64,000 nt of DNA. It comes from Sulfitobacter guttiformis. Lineage in GTDB: Bacteria > Pseudomonadota > Alphaproteobacteria > Rhodobacterales > Rhodobacteraceae. A program made the translations under genes and the position numbers. Each line of letters starts with the position of its first letter. Position 1 is the stretch's first letter. The notes under the pieces are model-generated. The model saw only the letters and a list, made by a program, of their open reading frames with translations, made no database searches and was not told the origin of the DNA. The stretch is taken from positions 1,054,001 to 1,118,000 of the forward strand of contig NZ_RAQK01000002.1 of NCBI RefSeq assembly GCF_003610455.1, written 5' to 3'. Of the stretch, positions 47,619 to 56,913 are shown in pieces.

Positions 47619-48190
47619 TTTTCAGGTCTCACGATCATTTCCAGAGTGCGAAGTGCAGTACGTCTTGCTTGTCCCCTGGAGCCAGCATCGGACAACGCAG
47701 CACGCAAATATAACCCGTCGATCAAGGCAGCCAGCGTATCCGCATCCGCTTCCGGTTTAGCGGTCAGAGGGCGCAGAGCATGGGTGAGATTAGAACGCAG
47801 CCGCGATTGATAGAGTGCCAGAAGCCGTGTCATTTCCGGCTGTGTCGATGCCACAGCATAAAGGGTCATCCACGTGCTCACGGTGTCCGGCGCAAAACAG
47901 GTCTCGTCAAAACTGGCTGTGATGATCGCCTCTGCACGTTCAAACGGGCTCGCAGCCCCTGCAAGACTTGCGCGCACGACATCGCCATATTCCTTGAGAA
48001 TATGACGCATCGCCGCGAGGAAAATCTGCTTCTTGCCGCCAAAGTAATGATGCGCCAGCGCTGTGGACATGCCTGCGGTCTTCGCAATCTGACCTACAGT
48101 CACATCGAGAGAACCTGCACGACCAATCTCGGCGATGGTCGCCCGTACCAGCGAGGCACGGCGCAATGGCTCCATTCCCAGCTTGGGCAT
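47615..48190 (-). CDS. betI: TetR-family repressor BetI
   Basis: 191-residue TetR-type regulator that represses the bet genes until choline is present. The HTH is VTVGQIAKTAGMSTALAHHYFGGKKQIFLAAM, within MPKLGMEPLRR...; the N-terminus is the usual BetI type. First gene of the minus-strand cluster. An inverted repeat upstream (48237-48254) is a good operator candidate. Confidence 0.93.
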   Translation of the reverse strand: MPKLGMEPLRRASLVRATIAEIGRAGSLDVTVGQIAKTAGMSTALAHHYFGGKKQIFLAAMRHILKEYGDVVRASLAGAASPFERAEAIITASFDETCFAPDTVSTWMTLYAVASTQPEMTRLLALYQSRLRSNLTHALRPLTAKPEADADTLAALIDGLYLRAALSDAGSRGQARRTALRTLEMIVRPEK

Positions 48191-48236
48191 CAGAATCGGG
48201 GTATTCTAAACATGCTGCGGAACGTGACCGTTTTAG

Positions 48237-48254
48237 ATTGATCAGTCAATCAAT
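48237..48254. promoter_or_regulatory. Inverted repeat, likely BetI operator
   Basis: ATTGAT-N6-ATCAAT, a perfect 6-bp inverted repeat, lies about 50 bases before betI and resembles the ATTGA...TCAAT half-sites known for BetI in other bacteria. It would control the whole betI-betA unit. Confidence 0.6.
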
Positions 48255-48260
48255 ATAAAG

Positions 48261-49163
48261 TCAGACCTTCGTGGCGGGGGCGTCCGGCGTCACCTGCCGC
48301 TTGAGCATCGCCTCACGCCAAGTGATGAATGTAACCGAGCCAAGTATCACAATACCGCCCAAAACCACCCAGATATCAACAGCTTCGCCAAACCACAAAA
48401 GCCCCAGAAGCGTGGCCCAGATGAGTTGAAGAAAGGTAACAGGCTGGGTCACGGTCATCGGTGCTGCCGCGAAGGCGAGGGTCATTGTGTAGTGCCCTGC
48501 CGTTGCAAACATTGCTACACTGGCCAAAAATGCCAGCTCTCGCGCGTTTGGCGTTATCCAGTCGGCAGCAGCAAAGGGGGCCAGACCGATCGTCACGAAA
48601 ACCGACAGCATGGCAACGACAACGCTTGGCTTGACCTCATCGGCGAGCACCTTCGCCACAAGATAACTGCCGGCAAAAACAAAGGCTGCGATCAGCATTG
48701 CAATGTGGCCATCACTCACCTCCCTGAAACCGGGTCGGAGGATTATCGCGGCACCTGCCAGCCCCAGTAAAACAGCAACGATGCGTGGAGTGGCCAACCG
48801 CTCCCCCAGAAATAGTGCCGCACCTACAGTTACATAAATCGGCGCGAGATAGCCCATTGCAGTTACCTCGGCGATGGGAATGCGCACCATCGCGTAAAAC
48901 CACAGAATTACGCCCCCCGCATGGCACAGCCCGCGCAATGAAAACAGCGTCCACTGACGCTTTGTCAGGTGGGCGTTACGGATCGTGCCGAGCGAGGGCA
49001 ACAAAAACACCAGACCCATGGCATAGCGCAAGAATGCCGCCTCCCCGGGAGGCAGTCGCGGCCCCATGGTTTTCACCAGTGCCGTTACCATAATAAAACA
49101 AACGCCGGTCATCAGCATCCAGAAGATACCGGCGAGCGGCCGTTGGGGATTTCGGGTTACCAT
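48261..49163 (-). CDS. EamA/DMT-family transporter
   Basis: 300-residue membrane protein with ten TM helices in two EamA halves (GIFWMLMTGVCFIMVTALVK at the start, MLIAAFVFAGSYLVAKVL at the second half). DMT carriers export amino acids, nucleosides or other metabolites; the substrate is unknown here. Start at 49163. Not part of the bet unit. Confidence 0.83.
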   Translation of the reverse strand: MVTRNPQRPLAGIFWMLMTGVCFIMVTALVKTMGPRLPPGEAAFLRYAMGLVFLLPSLGTIRNAHLTKRQWTLFSLRGLCHAGGVILWFYAMVRIPIAEVTAMGYLAPIYVTVGAALFLGERLATPRIVAVLLGLAGAAIILRPGFREVSDGHIAMLIAAFVFAGSYLVAKVLADEVKPSVVVAMLSVFVTIGLAPFAAADWITPNARELAFLASVAMFATAGHYTMTLAFAAAPMTVTQPVTFLQLIWATLLGLLWFGEAVDIWVVLGGIVILGSVTFITWREAMLKRQVTPDAPATKV

Positions 49164-49202
49164 CTGGCAACCTGAACGCAATTACGGATGCGGCGCAAGC
49201 GC

Positions 49203-49802
49203 TTAACCGAGTAGCAGCGCCGCCGATATTGCCCACATCGTTACTGCGATCAGCCCATCGAGGATACGCCAGCTTACGGGCCTTGCAAAAACCGGCTGCA
49301 ACAGCCGCGCACCGTAGCCGAGGATGAAGAAGAAGATAGCACTGGCCGAGATTGCACCAGCGGCAAAGGCAACCCTATCCGGGTATTGCGCCGAAATTGA
49401 TCCAACAAGGACAAGAGTATCAAGATAGACGTGGGGATTGAGAAAGGTGATGGCAAGCAACGTCAGGATCGTCCGTTTGAGCGATTGGCCATTTTCGCCC
49501 GCTGGTTCAAGCACTGCCCCCCCTTGCAATGCACTTATTGCTGCACGCGTACCGTAGACAAACAGGAACGCAGCACCGCCAAAGCGCATTGCCGTCTCGA
49601 ACCAAGGCACCGCTACTGCCAATGCGCCAAACCCTGCGACGCCCGCGCTAATCAGCAGCGCATCAGTGATCGCACACGTCAGGCACACCCAGAACACATG
49701 CTCGCGCCGCACGCCCTGTCGAAGCACAAATGCGTTCTGTGCCCCGATCGCGAGAATTAGCGATAGGCTCAGGAGAAAGCCGGGGACGAACGATGACATC
49801 AT
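49203..49802 (-). CDS. LysE/ArgO-family amino acid exporter
   Basis: 199-residue protein with five to six TM helices, starting FLLSLSLILAIGAQNAFVLRQG, the LysE/ArgO signature with the NAF motif. It exports lysine or arginine, protecting the cell from excess or canavanine. No LysG/ArgP regulator is next to it. The double ATG at the start leaves one residue of doubt. Confidence 0.85.
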   Translation of the reverse strand: MMSSFVPGFLLSLSLILAIGAQNAFVLRQGVRREHVFWVCLTCAITDALLISAGVAGFGALAVAVPWFETAMRFGGAAFLFVYGTRAAISALQGGAVLEPAGENGQSLKRTILTLLAITFLNPHVYLDTLVLVGSISAQYPDRVAFAAGAISASAIFFFILGYGARLLQPVFARPVSWRILDGLIAVTMWAISAALLLG

Positions 49803-50089
49803 GCTTAGCTTCCTTCTATCGCTCGGGCATCGTGGCTGGGGGTAGAGCTGCGCCAGTAGCTTGTCCAGCCTGTCACAAACCGCTCACGTCATTGCGTTTT
49901 GCGTGTAACGCGGTCTCGTTGTAATTTACTTTTGTAAACACCAAAAAATCTTCTGTTCGGTATCAACACTTTACCTAAGGGCACCGAAAATTTTGTATTA
50001 TTTCGGTGCCTCACGTGAAACTGAACGGTCTGCACTGGCGTATATTGATACGAGTGCTTATCTACACGACAGATTTGAAGGAAAAGCAG
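49803..50089. other. 287-base intergenic region
   Basis: Contains the perfect inverted repeat at 49980-50010 and an AT-rich stretch before it (TTGTAATTTACTTTTGTAAAC). No convincing coding frame. Promoter elements for both flanking genes are probably here. Confidence 0.5.
49980..50010. repeat. Perfect 10-bp inverted repeat
   Basis: GGCACCGAAA (49980-49989) and TTTCGGTGCC (50001-50010) with an 11-base AT-rich loop, 80 bases before a small gene. No T run follows on either strand, so it may be a 5' structure or operator rather than a terminator. Confidence 0.7.
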
Positions 50090-50338
50090 ATGAACGAGAC
50101 AACCAAGAAGCTGGAAATCAGCACGAGTGAACTGGATCTTATTGCGAATGCGCTTGAGACACAGTCAAAAATCCTACGCATGCAGGCAAGTGCCGGCGGA
50201 CACGGCGCTTTGTCACGCCTCAATGACGTAAAGCGTTTGCTTGCCACAGTGTCGAGCCAGCGCGAGAACACAGGCAACCGCCGCCCAGAGCCAAGCGGCC
50301 TTTGGGGGATTTTGCGTTCCATGCGTCAAGCGACCTGA
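50090..50338 (+). CDS. 82-residue helical protein, unknown
   Basis: Short protein, strongly helical, with LEISTSELDLIANALETQSK and ALSRLNDVKRLLATVS, probably a coiled coil, followed by a basic Pro-rich tail (RRPEPSGLWGILRSMRQ). No known domain. AAGGA lies before the ATG at 50090. A hairpin terminator follows. Function unknown. Confidence 0.65.
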   Translation: MNETTKKLEISTSELDLIANALETQSKILRMQASAGGHGALSRLNDVKRLLATVSSQRENTGNRRPEPSGLWGILRSMRQAT

Positions 50339-50368
50339 AGCACCACCGACTAACCCGCGCAGCAACAG

Positions 50369-50390
50369 CCGCCTTTCGGGGCGGTTTTTT
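50369..50390 (+). terminator. Intrinsic terminator
   Basis: CCGCC (50369-50373) and GGCGG (50380-50384) pair around a TTTCGG loop, then TTTTTT follows. It ends the 82-residue gene. Confidence 0.8.
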
Positions 50391-50413
50391 GTTGTCGAAA
50401 CCGCAATAATGCA

Positions 50414-50445
50414 AAAAGCCGCCGCATGTAGATGCGGCGGCTTTT
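50414..50445 (-). terminator. Intrinsic terminator after yebC
   Basis: AAAAGCCGCCGCAT (50414-50427) and ATGCGGCGGCTTTT (50432-50445), a 14-bp stem with a 4-base loop. On the minus strand a T run follows, so it ends the yebC transcript; it may act both ways. Confidence 0.85.
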
Positions 50446-50470
50446 GCTACTTTAGGCAAGTGTGATTGAG

Positions 50471-51214
50471 TTATTCAAGCGCTTCCATCACCTCGTCCGA
50501 AGCCTCGAAATTCGCTGTAACACGCTGTACATCATCATCATCTTCCAGCGCATCAATCAGCTTCATCAGCTTTTGCATGCCCTCAAGGTCCAGCTCGGTC
50601 GTAACGGTGGGCTGCCATATCAATTTGGTGCTGTCACTCTCGCCCAGCACCGCCTCGAGCGCGGTTGAAACCTCGTTCAGATCGGTGTCTGCGCAATAAA
50701 TCACATGCCCGTCCTCGGAGCTCTCTACATCTTCGGCACCAGCCTCGATCGCGGCCATCATCACTGTGTCGGCATCGCCTACAGAAGCGGGGTACATAAC
50801 CTCGCCCTTGCGATCGAACATAAAGCCCACGCTTCCGGTCTCACCGAGATTGCCGCCATATTTGGTGAAGGTCGAGCGGACAACAGATGCGGTGCGGTTA
50901 CGATTGTCGGTCATCGTCTCGACGATCACCGCAACACCGTTTGTCCCATAACCCTCATAGCGGATTTCTTCGTAGTCCTCCGCATCGCCCCCTGTCGCCT
51001 TCTTGATTGCGCGGTCGATATTGTCCTTGGGCATCGAGGCCTGCTTGGCCTCCTTCACCGCCAGACGCAGGCGGGGGTTCTTATCGGGATCGGGGTCTCC
51101 CATCTTGGCCGCAACCGTAATTTCCTTGGAAAATTTCGAGAACATCTTAGAGCGCAGTTTATCCTGACGCCCCTTGCGGTGCTGGATGTTTGCCCATTTC
51201 GAATGGCCTGCCAT
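50471..51214 (-). CDS. YebC/PmpR-family protein
   Basis: 247-residue protein of the YebC family, now known in some members as a translation factor that helps ribosomes through proline stretches, and in others as a DNA-binding regulator. [38 protein letters not shown] and [14 protein letters not shown] are family landmarks. Start at 51214. Divergent from the SLC13 gene. Confidence 0.92.
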   Translation of the reverse strand: MAGHSKWANIQHRKGRQDKLRSKMFSKFSKEITVAAKMGDPDPDKNPRLRLAVKEAKQASMPKDNIDRAIKKATGGDAEDYEEIRYEGYGTNGVAVIVETMTDNRNRTASVVRSTFTKYGGNLGETGSVGFMFDRKGEVMYPASVGDADTVMMAAIEAGAEDVESSEDGHVIYCADTDLNEVSTALEAVLGESDSTKLIWQPTVTTELDLEGMQKLMKLIDALEDDDDVQRVTANFEASDEVMEALE

Positions 51215-51390
51215 GTCTATCTCCGACGTAAAATGATTTGCGTCTCTATATGTCAGAGCGGCCCCTGCCTTCAAGTGTTCCCATATTTATCGTCGCTTTC
51301 ACCTTCTCAGGCGGGCTGGCGCGCAATGACAACTGGCGATCCCGCGCGGCGCTGTCTATCAAGTGCAAAACCCGCAGCAGGAATGCACAC

Positions 51391-53163
51391 ATGACCCAAG
51401 ACCAGATCATCCTCTTTTGCCTGTTCGGTGCCGTGTTCGGCATGCTGCTCTGGGGGCGCTTCCGGTATGATATTGTTGCGTTCTCCGCGCTGCTGGCCGG
51501 TGTTGTTCTGGGCGTTGTCGACAGCAAGGATGCGTTCGACGGGTTTGGTCACCCCGCTACGCTGGTAGTGGCGCTCGTGCTCGTTGTCTCGGCGGGGCTG
51601 GTGCGCTCGGGCGCCGTGCTGCTTATCACCCGCACACTTATTGATTCCTCGCGCAGCCTTGGGGCGCACATCACTCTTATGGGGGCTGTGGGTGGCATTC
51701 TTTCGGCATTTATGAATAACGTGGCAGCCCTTGCGCTGTTGATGCCCGTCGATATCCAGACGGCGCGCAAAGCTGGGCGGGCACCCGGCCTGTCGCTAAT
51801 GCCACTCTCGTTTGCGACCATTCTGGGCGGCATGGTAACCCTGATCGGTACACCGCCCAACATCATCATCGCCGCGATCCGTGAGGAAAGTCTGGGCGCG
51901 CCGTTCAAAATGTTCGATTTTGCCCCTGTGGGAGGGATCGCCGCAATCGCAGGACTGACCTTTGTAGCACTTGTCGGGTGGCGATTTATTCCAGCGCGAG
52001 AAGACGCCAGCATCAGCGCCGAGGATCTGGACGCCTATATCGCCGAACTGGTTGTGCCCGAGGGCAGCAAGCACATTGGCAAGCGCCTGTCAGAACTGGA
52101 AGAAGAAGCCGACAAATCCGACGTTACAATCATCGGGCTCATGCGGGACGGCAAACGCCGCTATGGTCGTGCACAAAACTCTGAACTGCGCGCAGGCGAT
52201 GCTATCGTCCTTGAGGCAACGCCGGACGCACTCGACGAATTCCGGTCAACCCTTGATCTGGCAGTTGCGGACCAGGAGCGCGAAGAAAGCCTGCGCGCAG
52301 ACGGCGAAGGCGTCGAAATTATCGAAGTTGTCGTCACCGGCGAAAGTCGCCTTGCAGGGCGCACAGCACAAAAAGTGGGGCTGGCGTGGCGCCAACGCAC
52401 CGTCTTGCTGGGAATATCGCGGCGCGGCCGCAAAATCACCTCGCAGTTGCGCAAGACCGAGTTGAAGCCCGGCGACATCCTGTTGTTGTTGGTTCCCCGC
52501 GACACAGGCGATGATGTCTCCGAATGGCTAGGAGTGCTGCCTCTTGCGAACCGCGGCCTCGCGGTTACCGAAAACAGCAAGGTCTGGCTTGCCATCGGTT
52601 TGTTTGCGGGTGCCGTTACAGCCGCGTCTCTGGGTCTGGTCTATCTACCCGTCGCCCTCGGGATCGTCGTTGTCGCATATGTTCTTGCCAAAATTGTCCC
52701 CCTGTCAGAGCTCTACACACACATCGAATGGCCGGTGATCGTACTCTTGGGCTCAATGATTCCCTTGGGGGCCGCGCTGGAGAAATCAGGCGGGACCGAG
52801 CTTATCGCGGGCTCGCTGGTGACCCTCACGCAGGGTATGCCTGCATGGGCCGTGCTGACAGTGCTGATGATTGTAACGATGACCTTGTCGGATGTACTTA
52901 ATAATACCGCCACGACCATTGTTGCAGCCCCTGTCGGCATCCAGATGGCACAGACCCTCGACGTGAACCCCGACCCTTTCCTTATGGCCGTGGCCATCGC
53001 TGCGTCCTCTGCCTTCCTGACCCCGATCGGGCACAAGAATAACACTCTGATCCTCGGGCCGGGCGGTTACGGATTTGGGGATTATTGGCGCATCGGTCTG
53101 CCACTCGAAATAATCGTGGTTGCAGTCTCTATCCCTGCGATTCTAGTGTTCTGGCCCCTTTGA
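51391..53163 (+). CDS. SLC13-family permease with TrkA-C domains
   Basis: 590-residue membrane protein. Two halves of hydrophobic helices flank two cytoplasmic TrkA-C domains (about residues 215-385; GKRLSELEEEADKSDVTIIG and GRTAQKVGLAWRQRTVLLGI). The Na+/substrate motifs LIGTPPNIIIAAI and SNNT-like LNNTATTIVAAPVG mark the DASS/SLC13 type. Substrate is likely a divalent anion (sulfate, dicarboxylate), unproven. Start at 51391. Converges with a second permease of the same length. Confidence 0.85.
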   Translation: MTQDQIILFCLFGAVFGMLLWGRFRYDIVAFSALLAGVVLGVVDSKDAFDGFGHPATLVVALVLVVSAGLVRSGAVLLITRTLIDSSRSLGAHITLMGAVGGILSAFMNNVAALALLMPVDIQTARKAGRAPGLSLMPLSFATILGGMVTLIGTPPNIIIAAIREESLGAPFKMFDFAPVGGIAAIAGLTFVALVGWRFIPAREDASISAEDLDAYIAELVVPEGSKHIGKRLSELEEEADKSDVTIIGLMRDGKRRYGRAQNSELRAGDAIVLEATPDALDEFRSTLDLAVADQEREESLRADGEGVEIIEVVVTGESRLAGRTAQKVGLAWRQRTVLLGISRRGRKITSQLRKTELKPGDILLLLVPRDTGDDVSEWLGVLPLANRGLAVTENSKVWLAIGLFAGAVTAASLGLVYLPVALGIVVVAYVLAKIVPLSELYTHIEWPVIVLLGSMIPLGAALEKSGGTELIAGSLVTLTQGMPAWAVLTVLMIVTMTLSDVLNNTATTIVAAPVGIQMAQTLDVNPDPFLMAVAIAASSAFLTPIGHKNNTLILGPGGYGFGDYWRIGLPLEIIVVAVSIPAILVFWPL

Positions 53164-53243
53164 ATTGGCAACAGCTCTGGGCGCGGTTTCCCATTGTTCC
53201 TTTCCGATAGGTTTAGGAGGGCAGTCAGGCCCTTACCTGCCTG

Positions 53244-55016
53244 TCACCAGATGAGCGGAATGATCGCGCTGACAATCAGGGACATCGACAGATTCAGCGG
53301 AATACCCACGCGCATGAAGTCAGTGAACTTATAGCCGCCGGGCCCGTAAACCAGCGTGTTTGTCTGATAGCCAATCGGCGTGGCGAAGGCGCAGGACGCT
53401 GCGATCATTACCGCCACCACCAGTCCGCGGGCATCCATACCCAGCGCATCCGCCAGCGAAATGGCAATCGGGGTCATAATAACAGCCACTGCATTGTTCG
53501 AGACAATCTCGGTTAGAATAGTGGTCAGCAGAAAAACACAGAAAATAACCATCCCGGGTGGCAGCGTCCCCAGCGCGGGAGATATGGCGTCGACGATCAT
53601 CTGCACCGCCCCTGTATGCTGAAGTGCTGCCCCGACACACAGCATCGAAAAAATCAGCGCCAGCAGGCGGCCGTCGATGAACGAGAATGCCTCGTCCGCA
53701 TCGATACAGCCCGAAACGAGCACAACAGCCACGGCAATCACCGCCAGCATCAGGATCGGTGCCACGTTGAGCGCCGCAAGGATCACAATCGCTGCGAGGG
53801 CAGCGATAGCAATGGGCGCATGACCGCGACGATAGGCACGCTGTGACGGCGTGCTCACGTCAACCATGTCCATATCTACAGCAAGGCGGTTAATGTCCTC
53901 TGCGGCACCTTCTAGCAGCAGCGTGTCGCCCACGCGCACCACCATGTCATCCAGTTGCCGCCCGATGTTTTGGTTCCGGCGGTGCACCGCCAACGGATAC
54001 ACCCCGTAGCGCCGCCGCAACCGCAGCGCACCAAGGCTGCGACCGATCATCTTGCACCCCGGTGTGATCAATACCTCTACGGTAGTTGTCTCGACCGCCG
54101 ATACCTGATCGACGCGCTTAAGCTCGGGCGTGGCTTGCAGGCTCAATAGCTCTGCCATTTGGGTTCGCAACACCACGCGGTCGCCAGTTTGCAGAACAAC
54201 ATCCTTGAGAATGCGCCGCAGTGAGGCATCTCCACGCACGACGTCGATAAGACGCACGCCGTCACGTTTGAACAACTGCACGTCAAGAACTTCGCGGCCG
54301 ATCAGGTTGCTGTCCTGCGGAATCACCGCCTCGGAGAAAAACTTCATCTTCGACCGGTCACTCAGCATTCCAGCCATGCTGTCACGCTCGGGCAGCAGCC
54401 GTCGTCCGATAGTAGCCATATAGATGAGGCCCCACGTACAAACGACCAGACCGATAGGCAATATCTCGAAAATGCCAAACGGCTCGAGGCCTTGGGCGCG
54501 CGCGACCCCGTCCACCAACAGGTTTGTCGAGGTCCCGATGAGCGTGAGAGAGCCGCCCATGATCGCAGCATAACTCAGCGGAATCAGCAGCTTTGATGCC
54601 TTTGTTCCAAGTGTCTTCGACAATTGCACCACGACCGGGATCATCACGACTACAACGGGTGTATTATTCATGATAGCGGAGGCACCCATCACCGACAGGA
54701 TCACACCGACCACCGCCAGCTTCGGGTTGGTGCGGGCGTATTTTTCCGCCATACTCGTGAGCACTTCGAGCGCGCCGGTGCGCACCAACGCACCCATAAC
54801 GATAAACATCGCAGCAATTGTCCAAGGTGCCGAATTCGACAGCACCATGCGCGCATCATCATAGGGCAACAATCCAAATGCCAGAAGCGATGCCGCCCCC
54901 GCAAGCGCGACCACTTCCGTAGGCAGCGTTTCGCGCAAGAACATGATAAACATGATCGCAACGATAGTTAGCGCCAGAATTGCCTGCGAGAATTGAGAAA
55001 GTTCAAAGAGTTGCAT
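53244..55016 (-). CDS. Second SLC13-family permease with TrkA-C domains
   Basis: 590-residue membrane protein with the same layout: TM helices, TrkA-C pair (about residues 205-385; IGREVLDVQLFKRDGVRLID and IGRSLGALRLRRRYGVYPLA), TM helices. Motifs SLTLIGTSTNLLVDG and EIVSNNAVAVIMTPIA are the DASS hairpins. Sequence differs clearly from the plus-strand neighbour, so the pair is not a recent duplication. A divalent anion is the likely substrate. Followed by a DMT transporter and ymdB-like gene upstream on the same strand. Confidence 0.85.
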   Translation of the reverse strand: MQLFELSQFSQAILALTIVAIMFIMFLRETLPTEVVALAGAASLLAFGLLPYDDARMVLSNSAPWTIAAMFIVMGALVRTGALEVLTSMAEKYARTNPKLAVVGVILSVMGASAIMNNTPVVVVMIPVVVQLSKTLGTKASKLLIPLSYAAIMGGSLTLIGTSTNLLVDGVARAQGLEPFGIFEILPIGLVVCTWGLIYMATIGRRLLPERDSMAGMLSDRSKMKFFSEAVIPQDSNLIGREVLDVQLFKRDGVRLIDVVRGDASLRRILKDVVLQTGDRVVLRTQMAELLSLQATPELKRVDQVSAVETTTVEVLITPGCKMIGRSLGALRLRRRYGVYPLAVHRRNQNIGRQLDDMVVRVGDTLLLEGAAEDINRLAVDMDMVDVSTPSQRAYRRGHAPIAIAALAAIVILAALNVAPILMLAVIAVAVVLVSGCIDADEAFSFIDGRLLALIFSMLCVGAALQHTGAVQMIVDAISPALGTLPPGMVIFCVFLLTTILTEIVSNNAVAVIMTPIAISLADALGMDARGLVVAVMIAASCAFATPIGYQTNTLVYGPGGYKFTDFMRVGIPLNLSMSLIVSAIIPLIW

Positions 55017-55037
55017 TGGACCGCCTTTGATAAGTGA

Positions 55038-55976
55038 TCAAGTGTCGCTGATTGTCGTTACTGCTTCAAGGGCTGCTTTGGGGCGCGGCTGGACCAGATA
55101 CATACCAGCAAACATCGCCGCGAGCGCCAGCCAGATCGCACTTGAGAAGGCCTCACCCAAGACAAGCCACGCCCAGAACAGGCCAAAACCTGTCACCATA
55201 TAGCTGACCTGAACCGCGAAAACGGCCCCTGCACGCCCCACCAGCCAAACATAACTGGCATATACCAATACATGGATCAGCGAGGCTGCGGCCAGTGCAA
55301 GCTGCGGCTTTGGCACAGGCCATTGCGGCACGACAGTCTGGTCGGTCATAAGCATAACCGGCGCTACAATTACCAATCCTGCAAGCGATGCTCCCAGCAT
55401 CAGCTGGAAAGGATCGAGGCCTGCAACACCCCATTTTGCAACGTAATTACCCTCAAAGGCATAGAACATTGCCACAACCAGATAGACGGCAGCCCAGCCC
55501 ACAGGCACCGCTTCGCCCAGATCGACGGAGGGCACGATGACGATCATAACCCCAACCAAGCCAAAGCACAGACCGGCCAGCCGACGCCACGCAAAGCTGT
55601 CGTTACGCAGCAGCAGCGCGATACAAAAGGCAAACATCGGAATGATGCTGAGCAACAGCGACATGATACCCGCAGGCAGATGCACCGCCGCGCTGTATGA
55701 GATTGAATTCGGCAGCACCGCGCCGATCAACGCGATCGCCAGATAGGCGCGAAGAGCACCAGTATGACGCGGCAGCCCGACACCGCGCACGGCACAAACC
55801 ACCAGCATGAGTATCGCACCCAAGGCCTGCTGCCAGACCAGAAGGCCGAACGGGCCGTAGCCGGTGCTTACCGCAATCTTGGTCAGGGGCTGGGTCGCGC
55901 CCCAACCTGCGCCCATAAGCACCAGAAAGCCGCTAAAAAGCAAGATATCACGGCGACTGAGATCGTGTTGGCTCAA
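55038..55976 (-). CDS. EamA/DMT-family transporter
   Basis: 312-residue protein with about ten TM helices in two EamA halves (LLFSGFLVLMGAGWGATQPLTK at the start, AVYLVVAMFYAFEGNYVAKW in the middle). A metabolite exporter of unknown substrate. Its ATG overlaps the stop of the YmdB-like gene by 4 bases, so the two are coupled. Confidence 0.82.
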   Translation of the reverse strand: MSQHDLSRRDILLFSGFLVLMGAGWGATQPLTKIAVSTGYGPFGLLVWQQALGAILMLVVCAVRGVGLPRHTGALRAYLAIALIGAVLPNSISYSAAVHLPAGIMSLLLSIIPMFAFCIALLLRNDSFAWRRLAGLCFGLVGVMIVIVPSVDLGEAVPVGWAAVYLVVAMFYAFEGNYVAKWGVAGLDPFQLMLGASLAGLVIVAPVMLMTDQTVVPQWPVPKPQLALAAASLIHVLVYASYVWLVGRAGAVFAVQVSYMVTGFGLFWAWLVLGEAFSSAIWLALAAMFAGMYLVQPRPKAALEAVTTISDT

Positions 55977-56785
55977 GGCGCGCTCTGTTGCAGGGCACCA
56001 CCCTGACGGACGGGAACAATGCGTGTGGCGTGGCCGGTCTTGTCATCGGTTTCAATATAAACACCTGACAGGGTCGCCTCCCCGTTTGCGGGCGTGAAGC
56101 GTTCTTTTGGCATGCCGGTGATGAACCGGCGCAGCGGCTCTGTTTTTTCCATACCGATGACGGAATTGTAATCACCGCACATCCCTGCATCCGTAAGATA
56201 GCCGGTCCCGCCCTTGAGGATCATTGCATCGGACGTTGGCACGTGGGTATGGGTCCCCACGACCAGCGAAGCGCGCCCGTCACACCAGTGGCCCATCGCC
56301 ATTTTCTCCGAGGTCGCCTCACAGTGCATGTCGACGATGATCGCATTGGCCAAACCGCCAAGAGGATGGGTTTTAAGCACTGTATCCAGCGCCGAGAACG
56401 GATCATCAAAGGGCCGCTTCATAAACACCTGGCCCAGCGCCTGCGTCACAAGAACCTGCTTACCTGTGCGGGTTTTAAACAGCTTTGCGCCCTTACCGGG
56501 TGCATTTTTCGAGAAGTTGAGCGGGCGGATGATGCGCGGTTCCTGCTCGATGAATGCCAGCATATCCTTTTGATCAAAGGAATGGTCGCCCAGCGTGAGA
56601 CAATCGGCCCCCGCCTCCAGCAGATCCTTCGCATGTTGCCCGGACAGGCCCATGCCAGAGGTCGCATTCTCACCGTTGACTACGATGAAATCAAGTTTCC
56701 ATTCGGTCCGCAGGCGGGCCAGATTTTCGGTAATGGCGCGGCGTCCGGCGCGGCCCATTACATCACCAAGAAAGAGTATTTTCAT
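55973..56785 (-). CDS. YmdB-family metallophosphoesterase
   Basis: 270-residue enzyme of the TIGR00282/YmdB family, cAMP/2',3'-cyclic nucleotide phosphodiesterases. Metal-binding motifs: FLGDVMGRAGR at the start, VVNGENATSG, LTLGDHSFD, VDMHCEATSEK, and GTHTHVPTSD near residue 200. Where GDHSFD is present, GNHxxD would be usual, a mild variant. Start at the ATG at 56785 (MKILFLG). In the same run as the 5-FCL and mgtE genes. Confidence 0.85.
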   Translation of the reverse strand: MKILFLGDVMGRAGRRAITENLARLRTEWKLDFIVVNGENATSGMGLSGQHAKDLLEAGADCLTLGDHSFDQKDMLAFIEQEPRIIRPLNFSKNAPGKGAKLFKTRTGKQVLVTQALGQVFMKRPFDDPFSALDTVLKTHPLGGLANAIIVDMHCEATSEKMAMGHWCDGRASLVVGTHTHVPTSDAMILKGGTGYLTDAGMCGDYNSVIGMEKTEPLRRFITGMPKERFTPANGEATLSGVYIETDDKTGHATRIVPVRQGGALQQSAP

Positions 56786-56913
56786 GACCCCAGCGTTAAG
56801 GGCCAGAGCCCGCCTGTGCAAGGGTGAAGGCACTGTATTGTGGAAGTCACCGCAGCCTTGGCCTGTGTGCGAAGAGACTAATTCAGGACCGATCTATCGA
56901 AAAATTCAGGTTT

